A stretch of 64,000 nt of DNA from Proteles cristata cristata (GCA_017311185.1 JAESUZ010002554.1:372001-436000), one strand, 5' to 3'. Shown: positions 43,971 through 56,029, numbered from the stretch's first letter. Notes: generated from the letters alone by a model not told the origin. A program made the numbers and translations.

Positions 43971-44993
43971 CTGAATCCAGTTGAGTAGTTAACTGTAAGA
44001 AATATACTTACACATTAACCACACCTTCAAAAACCTTGAAATATTACTCTGAAATAGGCAGCTTTGCTTTTCTGAACTGTGTGGCTAACTCACAACATCC
44101 CAGGGATGAACTGACCTGTTTATAATTAAATTTTGTATCAACAAATAAGTAAAAAAGCAGGGAGTTTGTTTCAAAGTTAATATTACTAAATGTCAGCAAA
44201 AATAAGTCACAGGGGAGAAGGTGTGTATTCCTTGGGATTATATAATAGTGGATGAAATATTTTCAAATGTGCCTACTCTATAGAATGGGAATTCCCCATG
44301 TCAATCAGGAAAAAAAATTGCAACAGCTATGTTTGGAATGGAAGGCTAGGAAATCAGGTCATGAATCCATTTTAATTCTGAGAGTAAATTTAGGTGAGGG
44401 ATGAATTTGATGAAGTTGATGTCTTTAGTTCTTTCAAAGACTATAGGAAAAACTATGCCTATTTAAGAAGTCATATTTCATAACCAGTACTAGTAAACAA
44501 ACGAAATGCACAGTTCTTTTCTCTTTCCTGACACTAATGTTTAGGTAATAAGACATGTAGGAGGTTTCCTGAATCATCAACTCACTCGGTTTCTCCATGA
44601 GAGCTTAAGAGTTCATCTTGGGAGATCTATCTTCTAAGCCTCCCTGGGGAACTTAGCTCTAAAATGAGAGCTGCAGCAAACTGTCTGCAGAATTTGTCCA
44701 TGTTTGTGGGATGTGAGAGTAAACTCAAGAAATTAGTGTTGTCAGCCTACCAGTGAAATGGTTCAGATGATCGTTCCACTTGATATTTATACATTCAATC
44801 AATGATAGGTCCACATCAGACCCTTTCTCTGCATAAACATAAAGGCAGTCAGATAAGTTAGATAGAAACTAATGTTATTTGAACACATTGAAAGTCAAGT
44901 TGACTTTAATCTCCCACCTCCAGGCCCCCAGGTTATGTGTATAGAGGACCACAGGATTGGGGGGTGAAACATTAATAATAATGCCAATATTAA
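43971..44993. other. No feature recognised
   Basis: Non-repetitive intronic sequence of about 1 kb. Confidence 0.45.
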
Positions 44994-44994
44994 A

Positions 44995-45190
44995 TAACTA
45001 CAACAGCTAATATTTATTGAAAATTTTTCAGTGATATTGTTGATACATTCTTTTAATCTCACAACAATTTTAAAAAGGTAGTCTGTTTTTTTACTCCCAT
45101 CTCATAGGTGTAGACATGGAGGCTCAGAATGGCTAAGTGAATTCCTGTTCGTATACAGTTGGGAAGTAGTAGGCAGGAGTTGTATAGAGT
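44995..45190 (+). repeat. MIR SINE, sense
   Basis: 'Acagctaatatttattgaaa', 'ttactcccatctcataggtg', 'ggaggctcagaatggctaag' and 'agttgggaagtagtaggcag' follow MIR. Confidence 0.75.
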
Positions 45191-45507
45191 CCACCACCCT
45201 GATAAGCACTGGACAATGTACAGACTGGAGGTGCACGCAAGGGACTGTAGGAAGCTGTGAGACAAGTGTATCGGGTAGAGAACAGATTGACATTACGGGG
45301 GAATGAATGATCATATGTATTAGAGTCCATGAATTTTGTACTTTCTTCAATGTTTTATGCTTAAGGAAAAATACAATGAAACTAAGACTGCCGTGCTCAG
45401 ATCCAGATAAACTACAAAGTATTCGTACCTTCTGTGCTGCTTCTAGCCCTTTGCCTTCCCATGTCCTTTTCCTCCATTCACACTGGCATGGAGACTTTTG
45501 TGTTTTT

Positions 45508-45720
45508 TTAAAAAATTCTTTTAAGTTTGTTTATATTTGAGAGAGAAAGCACAAGTGAGGGAAAGGCAGATGGAGAGAGGAGAAAGAATCCCAAGCAGGC
45601 TCCACACTGTCAGTGCAGAGTCTGATGAAGGGCTCAAACTCAATGAACCAAACCGTGAGATCATGACGTGAGCCCAAATCAAATCAGATACGTAAATGAC
45701 TGAGCCACTCAGATACCTTA
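45508..45720 (-). mobile_element. Can-SINE, old, antisense
   Basis: TTGAGAGAGAAAGCACAAG body complement, CACACTGTCAGTGCAGAGTC core and GACTGAGCCACTCAGATACC head. Diverged; about 180 bp upstream of exon D. Confidence 0.85.
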
Positions 45721-45898
45721 AGGGATGTAGACTTTTTAATCTCACCAAATGAGCCAGTCAAAATATGAATTATCTGAGCAGCTGTCACTATTTTTAAAGA
45801 AAATGTCAGCAAATATAAAATACTGTTGTATTTATGAAATAATTTTTGATGCTTGTGGAATTTTTTTGATTGAGTAGCTGCTATCGACTTCTTTGCAG

Positions 45899-45982
45899 GA
45901 TACAATCGAGAGTTCAGATAAGGGTCTCAGTCATGGAAACCTGGATGATTTGATTAATCCCTTGATGACACAGGCAATTTAA
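45899..45982 (+). CDS. Terminal coding exon D with stop codon
   Basis: The acceptor CTTCTTTGCAG ends at 45898. Read in phase 0, as required after exon C, the exon encodes D-TIESSDKGLSHGNLDDLI and then NPLMTQAI, followed by TAA at 45980-45982. That gives 27 residues plus stop. The acidic, serine-containing composition matches the preceding exons. No donor is needed because the frame terminates, so this is probably the last coding exon, with the 3' UTR following. Together the four exons give 154 codons from the first in-window ATG. Alternative: a chance acceptor before a short open frame, but the phase match and composition argue against this. Confidence 0.6.
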   Translation, partial: DTIESSDKGLSHGNLDDLINPLMTQAI

Positions 45983-46550
45983 ATATAAGGATTACAAAAA
46001 TCTACCCTTTGTCTCATAAAGGTTTCAAATTTTTGTGTGAAGTTAAAATTTCCTATTTTGTGGGCTCACTGGAAAATCAATTTTTAAGCATGTTGATTAA
46101 TTCAAGGTCATATCCATTATGTGGCTGTTTCTTAGTTCAGTATTCTGTCAATCCCAATTCCAAGCTGTCTTGCGGAGGCTTTCTTGACAGATACAAATGT
46201 AATCCTCTGTTGGGTCTCATCATGTGAATGTTAACCACAGGAGGACAAAAATGCTCAATTGTATGTTTTAATTTATTTTTATATAACAGTTACTTTTGTT
46301 GCTTCAGATTACAATCACTTCATTATATGTAGCCTTGAGGCAGTATGCTACAATGTCAAGTTTAACCAGATGCAGGATTTTTCAGAAACCACAAAGGTTT
46401 CTATTGTACCTTTTCTCCATGAACAAGAAAGTGAGGCAATTTCCTTGAAAAGCTGAAAAAAAAATAGGAAATCCTAGTGAACACCACTCGGCTATCAAAA
46501 ACATTAAATAAAAAATGTTTCACCAATAAAAAAGTTAGTTTTGTTTGCCA
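45983..46550 (+). other. Probable start of the 3' UTR
   Basis: AT-rich, SINE-free sequence directly after the stop codon of exon D. No open frame in it looks protein-like. Its end is not defined by sequence alone; candidate AATAAA signals occur at 46507 and 46525, and further copies occur to 48.8 kb, so the UTR could be short (about 0.6 kb) or run for 2-3 kb. Confidence 0.4.
46525..46546 (+). promoter_or_regulatory. Candidate polyadenylation signal
   Basis: AATAAA at 46525-46530 is followed within about 5-15 bases by a GT-rich element (GTTAGTTTTGTTT), the usual order of a poly(A) signal and downstream element. A second AATAAA lies 18 bases upstream. AT-rich sequence gives many chance AATAAA hexamers, so confidence is low. 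Confidence 0.25.
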
Positions 46551-48936
46551 GACCACTATTATTCAGACTGGAAGATACCTCCCACCTATTATGCTAATCT
46601 GCCCAACTCATTCAAATAACATAGGAATGTGCAATAGATTATTAGAAATTCACAGTAAAATTATCAAAATGTCACTGACATTATATGACTAAATGTCACT
46701 TAGGTGAATCATACATAGAAACTATTAACCAATGACACATGAAAGTATCCCTCTAACCCTACCCCCCAATCCATAGCCAATCCTCTTAAATAAATTTTTA
46801 AACAAATGAATTCTTATAAAGGAGTTGTCTTTTTTTTTTTTTTAATCATTATTCAGACTCAGGCATTTAAAGTGTTGTTTAAAAACCCTCCAGTCAAATG
46901 CCTACTGCAGCATTCAATCTGTAACACTCTAGCTAATGGGAAAAAAGCAGGCAGTGGAAGGGAGAACTTTGTGTTGTCATGCTGAAGAGTGCTTGAAAGA
47001 AGATTGTCATTTGCAATTCTCTTGTCAGCAATGAAGGATTCCAAATGCAGCTGAACCCAGAATTCTGACTGTGGTATGTTTAAAAGTACATCATCATTCT
47101 AGGAATTGTGTTACTTTTTATTTCCTTTGAAATATGTACAGAAGCCAATTAAGAATAATTGATACTGGTTTCAGAATTGCAGATGAGTAAGTCTCTTACT
47201 TCAAAATATCGGAAATGCATTCTTAAAAATTTGAAGTGTATGTTCTAAATTGTTACATTTTGAGCATCTGTGTTTGTCTTGCATGTAGAACAAATGGTGA
47301 CTCTGAAGTTGTTACTGTTTTTAAATGCTTTCGATTATTGGTTTCACTAAAATAGTTACTCCCAAATTCTACTCTCAAATTAGGTCTTGATTCAAGAATA
47401 TATAAAATACAATTGTTTGTGAAAGTATGTATTTTTAAAATATTCTTGGGAAGTTATTTTTATATAAAATATTCTAATAAATAATTTCTGTCGAAATAGA
47501 AAATCTGAGAAAAAAAATCTGAATTGAAAGAACCATAACTTGCAGCAAAAAATGTTGAAGTAAACAAGTGGCAACAGTAAAAGTCACCGTGATTTAAGCT
47601 ACAGAACAAAATGTTTCAACCTGTTATCTTTATTTTCTCATGGTTTTCAAAGGGATAAAATTAATTTTCTTCTTTTCTAAAGGCTTCATTTTGATTCCTT
47701 TTTTTTTTAAATATTAACTGCTTCCCTTTGGAGATCAGAAGTTAGGTTTCTAAATCTTCATTTAAGGTGAGATCACTTAAAATGGATGTGGAAATAAGTG
47801 TTCTTTTCTATAAGAAAATGTAAGTTAAATACTCAAAAGAGCCCTTCTATAACATTTAAAATACAAACATTAGTGAGCAGGAAAGGTATACCCAAATATA
47901 TTCTCTTAGTGCAAGTAAATTACTAAGATGCTATTTAAAGCTCACATATTTTTAAAAAATGTCTGTTTAATTGAGAACCTGGTAGAGAATCAATCAGTCT
48001 GTGCTCCATCATAGATTATTCTACATAGAGAGACTTGACTTTTGGTTTGCTTTGCCTAAGCCAGAAAACCTTTGATATTTTGAGTAAATAAAAATGAGTG
48101 GAGAGAGAATAATACAAGATAGCCTACAAAACCTACACCACTTAGTGCGATGCCTGTCACATTATCGAAGTTCAGGCAATATGTGTTTCTCTCCTCCCTT
48201 TAGTTTCCTTTTTAACTTTTTAAAAGAGCATTTACACTTGCTTCATAATTTTGACTCCTTCTGTGGATATATACATCTTAGCAGATGGTATTCAAACCCA
48301 TATATTATCCACTTACGCAGGTCAGGTAACACGGGTGCTTTGGATCCTATCTGAAGTCTTATTTTCAATGATTAATTTTCCATCTTCTTTGTGAACGCAT
48401 TGATACTGTGTTGACCAATGAACCAACTTGATTACATAGGACATTCCAAACATGAAAACCTAATGATTTCCCTTAAATTTAATAACTAAATCACTCTGGG
48501 AAAATTTCAGCTCAAAGGCAAAGTGTCTGATAAATCATCCAGATCAATTCATTGTTTGAACCATCTTGAGAGAAGTAGAAAATGTAAATTTCCATAATTA
48601 TATCTGAATTTAACTGAATTAATACTCAGCCATCAGTATAAAAGTAGCTTTATATTTGAAACTCTTTTCAGGAAACAGTCTGTGCTGCATAATCAGACTT
48701 AATATTCAGAAGAAATATGCATGCTTTACTATCTTAAAAGCAAACTTATAAACAAAACTATAACTATTAGATCAAAGTATATAAAAATATTCTTGGACAT
48801 TATTTTCTTGAATAAAATGAGAGACTACATTTAGTGATATTTAATAAGGCTCAAACCTCACATTCTAAGAAATGTTGCCTGCAGCAACTTTTAAACAAAG
48901 TAGGTTTTTTTCTCATTCTAGTGAAATACCTTACAG
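46551..48936. other. SINE-free stretch after the terminal exon
   Basis: About 2.4 kb without SINE, L1 or L2 that I can name, AT-rich, with short frames only. Could be extended 3' UTR or retained non-coding sequence. A T run lies at 46830-46843. Confidence 0.45.
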
Positions 48937-48937
48937 C

Positions 48938-49388
48938 AGTAGTTGTCAGACGGGGAACAGCAGAATCACGTGTAGATCCTGTTAAAAACAAAACAAAACA
49001 AAACAAAAAAGAACAAAAAACACCACAGATGACCAAGACTCTACCCCCAGAGCTTCTGATAATAATAATTCCAGTTGAAGCCCGAGAATTTGCATTTCTT
49101 TTTTTTTTTTTTTTTTTTTGAGAGACAGAGTGAGACAGAATGTGAGCGGGGTAGGGGCAGAGAGAGAAGGAGACACAGAATCCGAAGCAGGCTCCAGGCT
49201 CTGAGCGAGTGTTCAGCATAGAGCCTGACACGGGGCTTGAACCCACGAACTGTGAGATCATGACCTGAGCCGAAGTTGGACGCTTAACTGACTGAGCCAC
49301 CCAGGCGCCCGAGAATTTGCATTTCTAACAAGTTCTCAGATACTGTTGATGTTCCTGGTGCTGGCACTACATTTAAGAATGACTGCTT
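48938..49388 (+). repeat. MER5-type (hAT-Charlie) element split by a SINE
   Basis: 'Cagtagttgtcagacgggga' and 'gactctacccccagagcttc' precede the SINE; 'gaatttgcatttctaacaag' and 'ttctcagatactgttgatgt' with 'aagaatgactgct' follow it. This is MER5A order end to end, with an (AAAAC)n expansion near 48985-49020. Confidence 0.75.
49100..49310 (-). mobile_element. Can-SINE nested in MER5, antisense
   Basis: T-run tail complement through CTGAGCCACCCAGGCGCCC head. Exact 16-bp duplication GAGAATTTGCATTTCT at 49084-49099 and 49311-49326. Confidence 0.95.
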
Positions 49389-49424
49389 TAAATTTTCCTT
49401 TAATGTCACTAGTGGACTCTGCAT

Positions 49425-50005
49425 TTGGACTGCCTACCATGTGCCAGACTCTGTATTAAGTGTGGATACGCATTCATGATGCATTCATGAATAAAACAGG
49501 CAAAATCTCTATCCTTGCAAAACTTGTAGGGAGGAGTCAGAAATTAGTACATAAATCAACACATCAATATCTATTTACAAGTTATCAGTAAGTGGGTCCT
49601 TAGTAGCAGAAGGGAAGCTGCCTGAGGTGGTCAGGGAGGCAATCTCTGAAAAGAGATTAAAGACCAGGAATGAAAGATGAGGAGTCAGCTGAGGAGGGAA
49701 GAGGAGAAGAGTGGGAGAAGAAGGCATTCCAGGCAGAGTGCCCTCTAGGAGGGCCTTGGAGTGGGAAAGAGCTTGGCGTGTTCCAGAAACTGATATGTGG
49801 CCTGTGTGGCAGGAACACAGAGAATGATGAACGCCAGGATGGCCGACATGAGAGGAGAGAGAGAGGTAAGCAAGCACAATATTGGAAGGGCTTATGATAG
49901 GGAGTTTGGATTTTCTCTTAACTTTAAAGAGTTTTGAACAGATTTCTGTTTTCATGGAATCACTCTGTGTGAAGGCAGGGGAACAATGTTGGAAGGAGGG
50001 GTGAC
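49425..50005 (-). repeat. L2 LINE, antisense, long segment
   Basis: Clear antisense L2 order: 'taccatgtgccagactctgt', 'ggtggtcagggaggcaatct', 'aaggcattccaggcagagtg', 'aaagagcttggcgtgttcca', 'gatatgtggcctgtgtggca' and 'agggagtttggattttctct'. One of the best preserved L2 pieces here. Confidence 0.85.
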
Positions 50006-50585
50006 AGTATAGCATTCCTCCTGCAGGAAGACTGTGGTATAGCTGGGAGGGCTCGCAGCTGAGGTAGATGCATCAGTTTCTAATATCAAAGTGTGGAAAC
50101 CACAGAGACGGCGTTTATTTAAAATCACCTTGAGGTTGATTGTAACGACATGGAAACATGTCAAGGGAAAAAAAAAGCAGGTTTGAAAGCAAAATTATAA
50201 TCATGTGTATGAGAGAGAGACCAGTTATAATGGCAAGATTGTAAGTGATTTTTATTCCCTTTATTTTTATGCAATAAGAAAAATACACATTATAAAAATT
50301 CCTAAATTCAAACATTTAATGAGAAAGAAAAACCTGTAATTTCGAGAAGACAATCATAATTTGAATGACTAAGTCATTTGTGGTGTGTGTGCGCTTACAC
50401 ATGATGTGAAGTACAGTAGATACAAAATGAATAAAATATATTTCTTGTCCCCAAAAAGATTGCAATCTATTGGGGAGGGTAAGAATAGGGACATAGAGCG
50501 ATGGGTCTCAATTGTTAGAGTATGTACGAATTATCCTTTATGCTTCTGACAGCCCTTTCAGGTACCAATTGCTCCTATCGCAACT
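50006..50585. other. No feature recognised
   Basis: May contain a little more diverged L2 at its left end; nothing else named. Confidence 0.45.
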
Positions 50586-50597
50586 AACACCTAATAA

Positions 50598-50836
50598 ATC
50601 TGTGTGTGAGTGTGTGTGTGTGTGTATTTATTTTATTTTTGAGAGAGAGAGAGAGACAGAGCATGAGCATGAGCAAGGGAAGGGCAGAGAGAGAGGGACA
50701 TACAGAACCCGAAGCAGGCTCCAGGCTCTGAGCTGTCAGCACAGAGCCTGATGCAGGTATTCGAACTCACAAACTATGAGATCATGACCTGAGCCTAAGT
50801 CGGTGCTCAACTGACTGAGCCACCCAGGCACCCCAA
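50598..50836 (-). mobile_element. (GT)n followed by an antisense Can-SINE
   Basis: A short (GT)n run (about 50598-50626) abuts the SINE tail complement TATTTATTTTATTTTTGAG. The SINE ends with CTGAGCCACCCAGGCACCCC. Confidence 0.9.
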
Positions 50837-50944
50837 CAACTAATAAATTTTGAATATACTCTCCCTTTTCCATACTCCTTGCTTTTGCATGTAGAGTTTT
50901 TTCCCCCTTTCTATTCATTTTTTATGAATCAAATCAAATACTAT

Positions 50945-52312
50945 TTTTAAGACCTTTTTAAGGAGCCTAAACCTAAAGATTTGCCACGGAACGGAGAAGG
51001 TGGTACAGAGATTTCCTGTGTCCCCTTGCCCCACCCATGCATAGCTTCTACCATTGTCAACATCACCCACCAAAATGTACATTTTTTACAAAGGATGAAC
51101 CTACATTGACACATGATGTTCACCCAAAGTCCATTGTTTACCTTCCAGTTCACTCTTAGTATTATACATCTGTGGGGGTAAGCAAATGTTTGATGACATC
51201 CATCCATCATTATAAGGTCATACAGAGAATTTTCACTGCCCTAAATATCTTTTTTGCTCTGCCTATTCATCTTTCTACCTGTCCAAGACTTTTCCCTGAA
51301 CTCCACAGCAACCACTGATCTCTTTGTGTTTTTATTGTTTCCATAGTTTTGTCTCTTCCATAATGTCATGTAGTTGGGATCATACAGTGTACCGCATTTT
51401 CAGCTTGATGTCCTTCACTCTCCACTGCATTTAAGGATCCTCTCTGTCTTTTCACAGCTTTATCAACCATTTATTTTTAGTGCTATATAATATTCCATTC
51501 TCTGGATATACCATAGTTTATCTGTCCATTCATCTACTGAAAGACATCTTAGTTGCTTCCAAGTTTTGGCAATAGCTGCTCTTGACATCCATATACAGGA
51601 TTTGTGTGGCATAGATTTTCAACTCCTTTGTGTAAATACCAAAGAGTACAATTTCTGGGTCACACGTGTTTAGTTTTCTATGAAAACCCCAAACTGCCTT
51701 CCAAAGTGGCTGTCTATCTTGCATTCCCACCAGCAATGAGTGAGAGTTCCTGTTGCTGCACACATCCTTGTCAGTATTTGCTATTTTCAGTATTTTGGAT
51801 TTTGCACATTTTAATACATGTGTAGTGGTAACTCATTGTTGTTTTAAATTTCATTTCCCTGATGACATATAATGTGGAACATCTTTTCATATGATTATTT
51901 GCCATATTTGCATCTTCTTTGGTGAAGCACCTATTAAGTGATTATATACCATTTTTCAATTGTTTGTTGGTTTTTTTATCGTTGAGTTTTAAGACTTCTT
52001 TGCTTATTTTGGGCAACAGTCATTTATCAGATGTGTCATTTGAGAATACTTTCTCTCAGTCTGTGGTTTGTCTTTTCCTTCTCTTAATATTGTATTTCCC
52101 AGAGCAGAATTTTAATGAAGTCTGGCTTATGAGGGATTTCTTTCATGGATCGTGTCTTTGGTGTTATATTTAAAAAGGTACTACCAAACTCGAGGTCATT
52201 TAGGGTTTCGCCTGTGTAAATCCATGTATATTTGGGTTTCTTTCTTTTTTTGCATTCAGATGTTTACTTTGTTCCAGCAATATTTGTTGAAGAGAACATA
52301 TCCCTTCCAAAG
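50945..52312 (-). repeat. Old L1 LINE, 3' UTR and ORF2 3' end, antisense
   Basis: Long collinear antisense relic: 'tgcatagcttctaccattgt', 'tcatgtagttgggatcatac', 'ctatataatattccattctc', 'cattcatctactgaaagaca', 'tgccttccaaagtggctgtc', 'tgcattcccaccagcaatga', 'atttccctgatgacatataa' and 'agcaatatttgttgaagaga'. Many indels; the short open frames over it are not functional. Confidence 0.88.
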
Positions 52313-52314
52313 GA

Positions 52315-52560
52315 AGATGTTTTCTGTTTCTCTGGAGGATCCCTTTATCTTTGCTCTCATGACACTTGTATTCACCCCTCTTATAGCATAAATCACACCA
52401 AATTGTAATTACTTGTTCCTCCCATTTGTCTCCCTGACTAAATACTCTCTCTTAAAGGATAGGGATCATGGATTATTTGTCTTTGTAATTTTATTACACC
52501 TTGCCCAGAGCCTTACTCATAACAGCAACTCATGATAAACTTGTTAAATGAGTGAATCTG
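52315..52560 (+). repeat. L2 LINE 3' end, sense
   Basis: 'Aggatagggatcatggatta', 'cttgcccagagccttactca' and 'cttgttaaatgagtgaatc' match the sense L2 end. Confidence 0.65.
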
Positions 52561-52679
52561 AAAAAGAATATTATAACTCTAGGTGGAATACAATAGAATT
52601 ATTAGTGTGGCTTTCAAGAGTTAGGATAAGGTTTCTGAAGAAGACAAAATCAAGTTTGTCTTTAGATGAAAGTTTTTGA

Positions 52680-52880
52680 GTGATTTTACTTCTAGGAATT
52701 TGTGTTAATTAAATAATTAGAGATATTAACAGAAATGTAAGAACAAGGATATTCATTACATCATTATGAATCATAGCCAAGGATAGTTTACCAAAAGAAG
52801 CTGAAATATCCTTCAGTAGAATGTAAATAAGTAACGATCTAAACATAAAAGTGAATAATGTTCAGCTTTTTACAGTGTCT
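52680..52880 (+). repeat. Older LINE-like relic, sense
   Basis: 'Ttttacttctaggaatttgt', 'caaggatattcattacatca', 'aatcatagccaaggatagtt' and 'gctgaaatatccttcagtag' resemble the same kind of old LINE 3' region as at 42500. Confidence 0.35.
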
Positions 52881-54640
52881 GGCTGTTTAACAGTGTAATA
52901 GGATATAGCCAACCTCAACCACTAATCCTCATGTGGGCTGATGGCACAACAATAAATAAAACAAGGGAATCTAAAATTTCAGTACTTCTGACCCTTGGTT
53001 CTGGATTCCCTGACCCAGCAGATCTAGTCCACACAGCTGCTAAGACCATGAAACCACAGACACTCCACTCTGTAAAGCTAGAGAAACTATAGGGAACCTA
53101 AGTATCGTGTATCCTTAATCTCATGTGTATCCCTTGCACCAAAACAAGACGAAAATAACACATTACTCTTACCTAGAACAGCCTTTGTTTTTAACAAAGC
53201 TCAAATTAAATAAGATAAAATTTTATGTATTGGTGACCATTCCTGTTGTTTACCCAAACATCATTTCCTTTGTTGTCCAGATGAAACTGACTCTCTTTCC
53301 TACCCTGAGGTTGATTGCCAATCAGAATTTTCCATCCTCTTCATTATAACAACAGGTGCACTGACAGACAAGATCCTCCAAGCTGAATTCTGCTCTGGGA
53401 TGTTTTCCAAGCACTATAAGGAAAGATGCCTCCTCCCCAACTATAGGAAGGAAGTTATTTTTAAAGGAATGGAATAAGACAAACAGAAAAACAAACCACA
53501 CAAAGCAAATAAAAACAAAATTAAGAGACAGAGATAGAGAAAAGATGTAATAGAGAGAGTGAGCATTTTGACAACTGCATTCAAATCTCTAAAACTAGCT
53601 GTTTTTGAAGTTCATTAGCTCTACTCGTGGACTTTTTAGAGGTTGAGAGCCGAATAATTTTTACAGTGTGAGCAGAAAAAGTCTTTCGTGTTAGGGGAAG
53701 TCATAGTTATCTGGTTTGTGTTGGATTTCTGTCATTAGGAACTGAAATACTCCTGATGGATCTAGATATTTATGATATCCTGTTGAGTAAGAACAGATTT
53801 TATAACAGTATGTGTAAAATTCCATGTGTGTGTTTTGTGTTGTATATTGCATTTTATATCATATAAATGTGCATACGTACACACATACAGTTACATTTGG
53901 TTTCAGGGGAGGAAAAAAAAAAGAATGAGAAATTGAACTCTGAACTTGTACTAGCAAATATCCCTGAGCTGTTATCTTGAGCAATACTTGCTCCATTTTG
54001 CACTATCATACATACTATTGGAAAAATAGTAGCAGCGTCGGAAAAAGTAAAAAGAGAGTTGAAAAGAGCTATTGATAGGAGCAGACGGAGGATTAGGATG
54101 ATTGGAAGAGCAACATGAGCATTAAGTCCAGAGTCTGGACTAAATCATGCGTGTACAGTGGCCAAGGCAAGAGACGCACCTGGCTATAGAGCATTGTGTG
54201 GGGAGGAACAGGGTATGGAAAGACTACAGATCATAGGACAAGATGGATTCATGTAACATCTTGTCTTATTCAGGAGCATCTTGTGCCTCATGCCCATGAA
54301 CTCAGACCCCTTTGTGGCATCCTGCTGACGTACGGTGCACTTTGAGCCACACTGCTGGATTGGAGTCAGCTGACTCAGCAGCTGCTGGATGGACTCAAAC
54401 ATGAAAGCAAATTGGGCTTTGTTACTCCTTAACTCAGCACCATGTGTAACCCCTTATATAAAATGACATAGTGGACCTTCCAGTTTGTAGAATAGGCCCT
54501 TGTTTGATGCTGCAGAACAAATATGGCATTGGAAGATCTTTTGTGGATGATACTGGTCTTTTATATGCCTGGAGGAGTAGTAAGTAAAAAATAAGAATTA
54601 AAAATAATAATAAATTATAGAAGCAATTAACAAATAATGT
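52881..54640. other. No feature recognised
   Basis: About 1.8 kb of intergenic-looking sequence. Purine-rich AGAGACAGAGATAGAGA near 53525 and TG/TA-rich DNA near 53820-53890. Confidence 0.45.
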
Positions 54641-54734
54641 GTGCCAAGGAGTACATAGGGCTTTATATAATAAACATATATGAGCTAGATATGATTCTTA
54701 GCACCTTTTATAGATCTATGTCTTTCAATATAAG

Positions 54735-54965
54735 AAGAGTTACGAACTTGGCTCCTGGACTTAGGTACACGAGTTTGGATCTTGGTGCTGCCTCTTAGAA
54801 GCTGCATCGGGAAACCGTTAAATTCACTGCATCTCAGATTTCATCTCCTTAATATAAAGGGTGGGAGTAGTAGCTGTCAATATACCTACCTCTTAGGCTG
54901 TTTGTGAGGAATGAATGAATATTCATTTAAAAAGTTAGAATTGTATTGATACATAGTAATTGTTC
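54735..54965 (+). repeat. MIR SINE, sense
   Basis: 'Gagtttggatcttggtgctg', 'cctcttagaagctgcatcgg', 'cagatttcatctccttaata', 'ataaagggtgggagtagtag' and 'taggctgtttgtgaggaatg' follow MIR. Confidence 0.8.
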
Positions 54966-55658
54966 AGTAAGAAAAAAGAACTCAAGTTACTGAGGATAGA
55001 GAAATCAAATATTTGAGAGATTAAATAACTGGTCCGAGGACACACAGTCATAATGAATGGCAACGCTGGCCTTTTGTCCCTTTAGTGGTCTGATTCCAAG
55101 CTGAGAATGAGAGGGAGATGAGGACAGAGAATGAAAAAATCCAGAAGGAGGAGGCAGGTATTTTGAAGTTTTAGAACTGTAGGAGAAAAAAGAAAACCTA
55201 AGAATACAATGATCTCGGAAAAGAGACTTATCTAATGAAATGTGTTGTGGTATGAAACCTCTCATTTTCCTCTATATTACAGGTGACAAATTATACTTTG
55301 TTTACTAGTGCTCTCCACAACTGGGATTTGGGGGTGGGGGGAGGGCGGGAGGAGAAGTAAAGAAGAGGATGAGGAAGTTCACAAATGCTAGATGTTGTAT
55401 GTTTATAACTGAAGAAAATAGACCTAGAAAGTTGAAGTTGGAATACTCACTTCTCCCTGTACCACCAAACGAGTAGTTACTAGTCTTTCAATGACTTTGA
55501 TCATGTCTAGGTTGGGCCTTATCGATAAGATTTATCTTTAATATTGGATGGAAATGGAAGGTAGAGAAGGAAATAAGGCATCTGAAAAAATGGGTTATGT
55601 GAATTCGAGAGGGCAAAGAGGTACAAGAAGTCCTGTAAACAAAATAGGAATCTGTTGT
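54966..55658. other. No gene recognised
   Basis: Contains a G-rich patch (GGGGGTGGGGGGAGGGCGGG near 55330) that could form a quadruplex. Left part may be more MIR. Confidence 0.45.
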
Positions 55659-55675
55659 TTTCCTGAGAAACTTTT

Positions 55676-55908
55676 TTTAAAAAAGTTTTTAATGGTTATT
55701 TTTGAGAGAGAGAGAGATAACGAGAGAGAGAGAGAGAGAGAGCAAGCAGTGGAGGGGCAGAGAGAGAAGGAGACACAGAATCTGAAACAGGCTCCAGACT
55801 CCAAGCTGTCATCACAGAGACTGAGACAGGGCTAGAACTCGCAAACCCGTGAGATCACGACCTGAGCCAAAGTCGGACGCTTAACTGACTGAGCCACCCA
55901 TTCATCCC
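55676..55908 (-). mobile_element. Can-SINE, antisense, GA-expanded
   Basis: Tail complement, two GA runs, core and CTGAGCCACCCATTCATCCC head. TTCCTGAGAAACTTTT / TTCCCTGAGAAACTTTT flank it. Confidence 0.92.
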
Positions 55909-55969
55909 TTCCCTGAGAAACTTTTAAAAGGCAAGCAAAACCTAAGAAATATATATTTTAAAAAATGTG

Positions 55970-56025
55970 TGTATATATATGATATATATATATCATATAT
56001 ATCGTATACATATATGATCAAAATG
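55970..56025. repeat. AT-rich palindromic tract
   Basis: TATATATATGATATATATA followed by its near-complement TATATCATATATATCG; cruciform-prone. Confidence 0.75.
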
Positions 56026-56029
56026 TGTT

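Noticed and set aside
46310..46400. TTGCTTCAG acceptor-like site followed by an open stretch
   Set aside because: No donor in a usable phase and the frame follows an already terminated coding region; probably 3' UTR.
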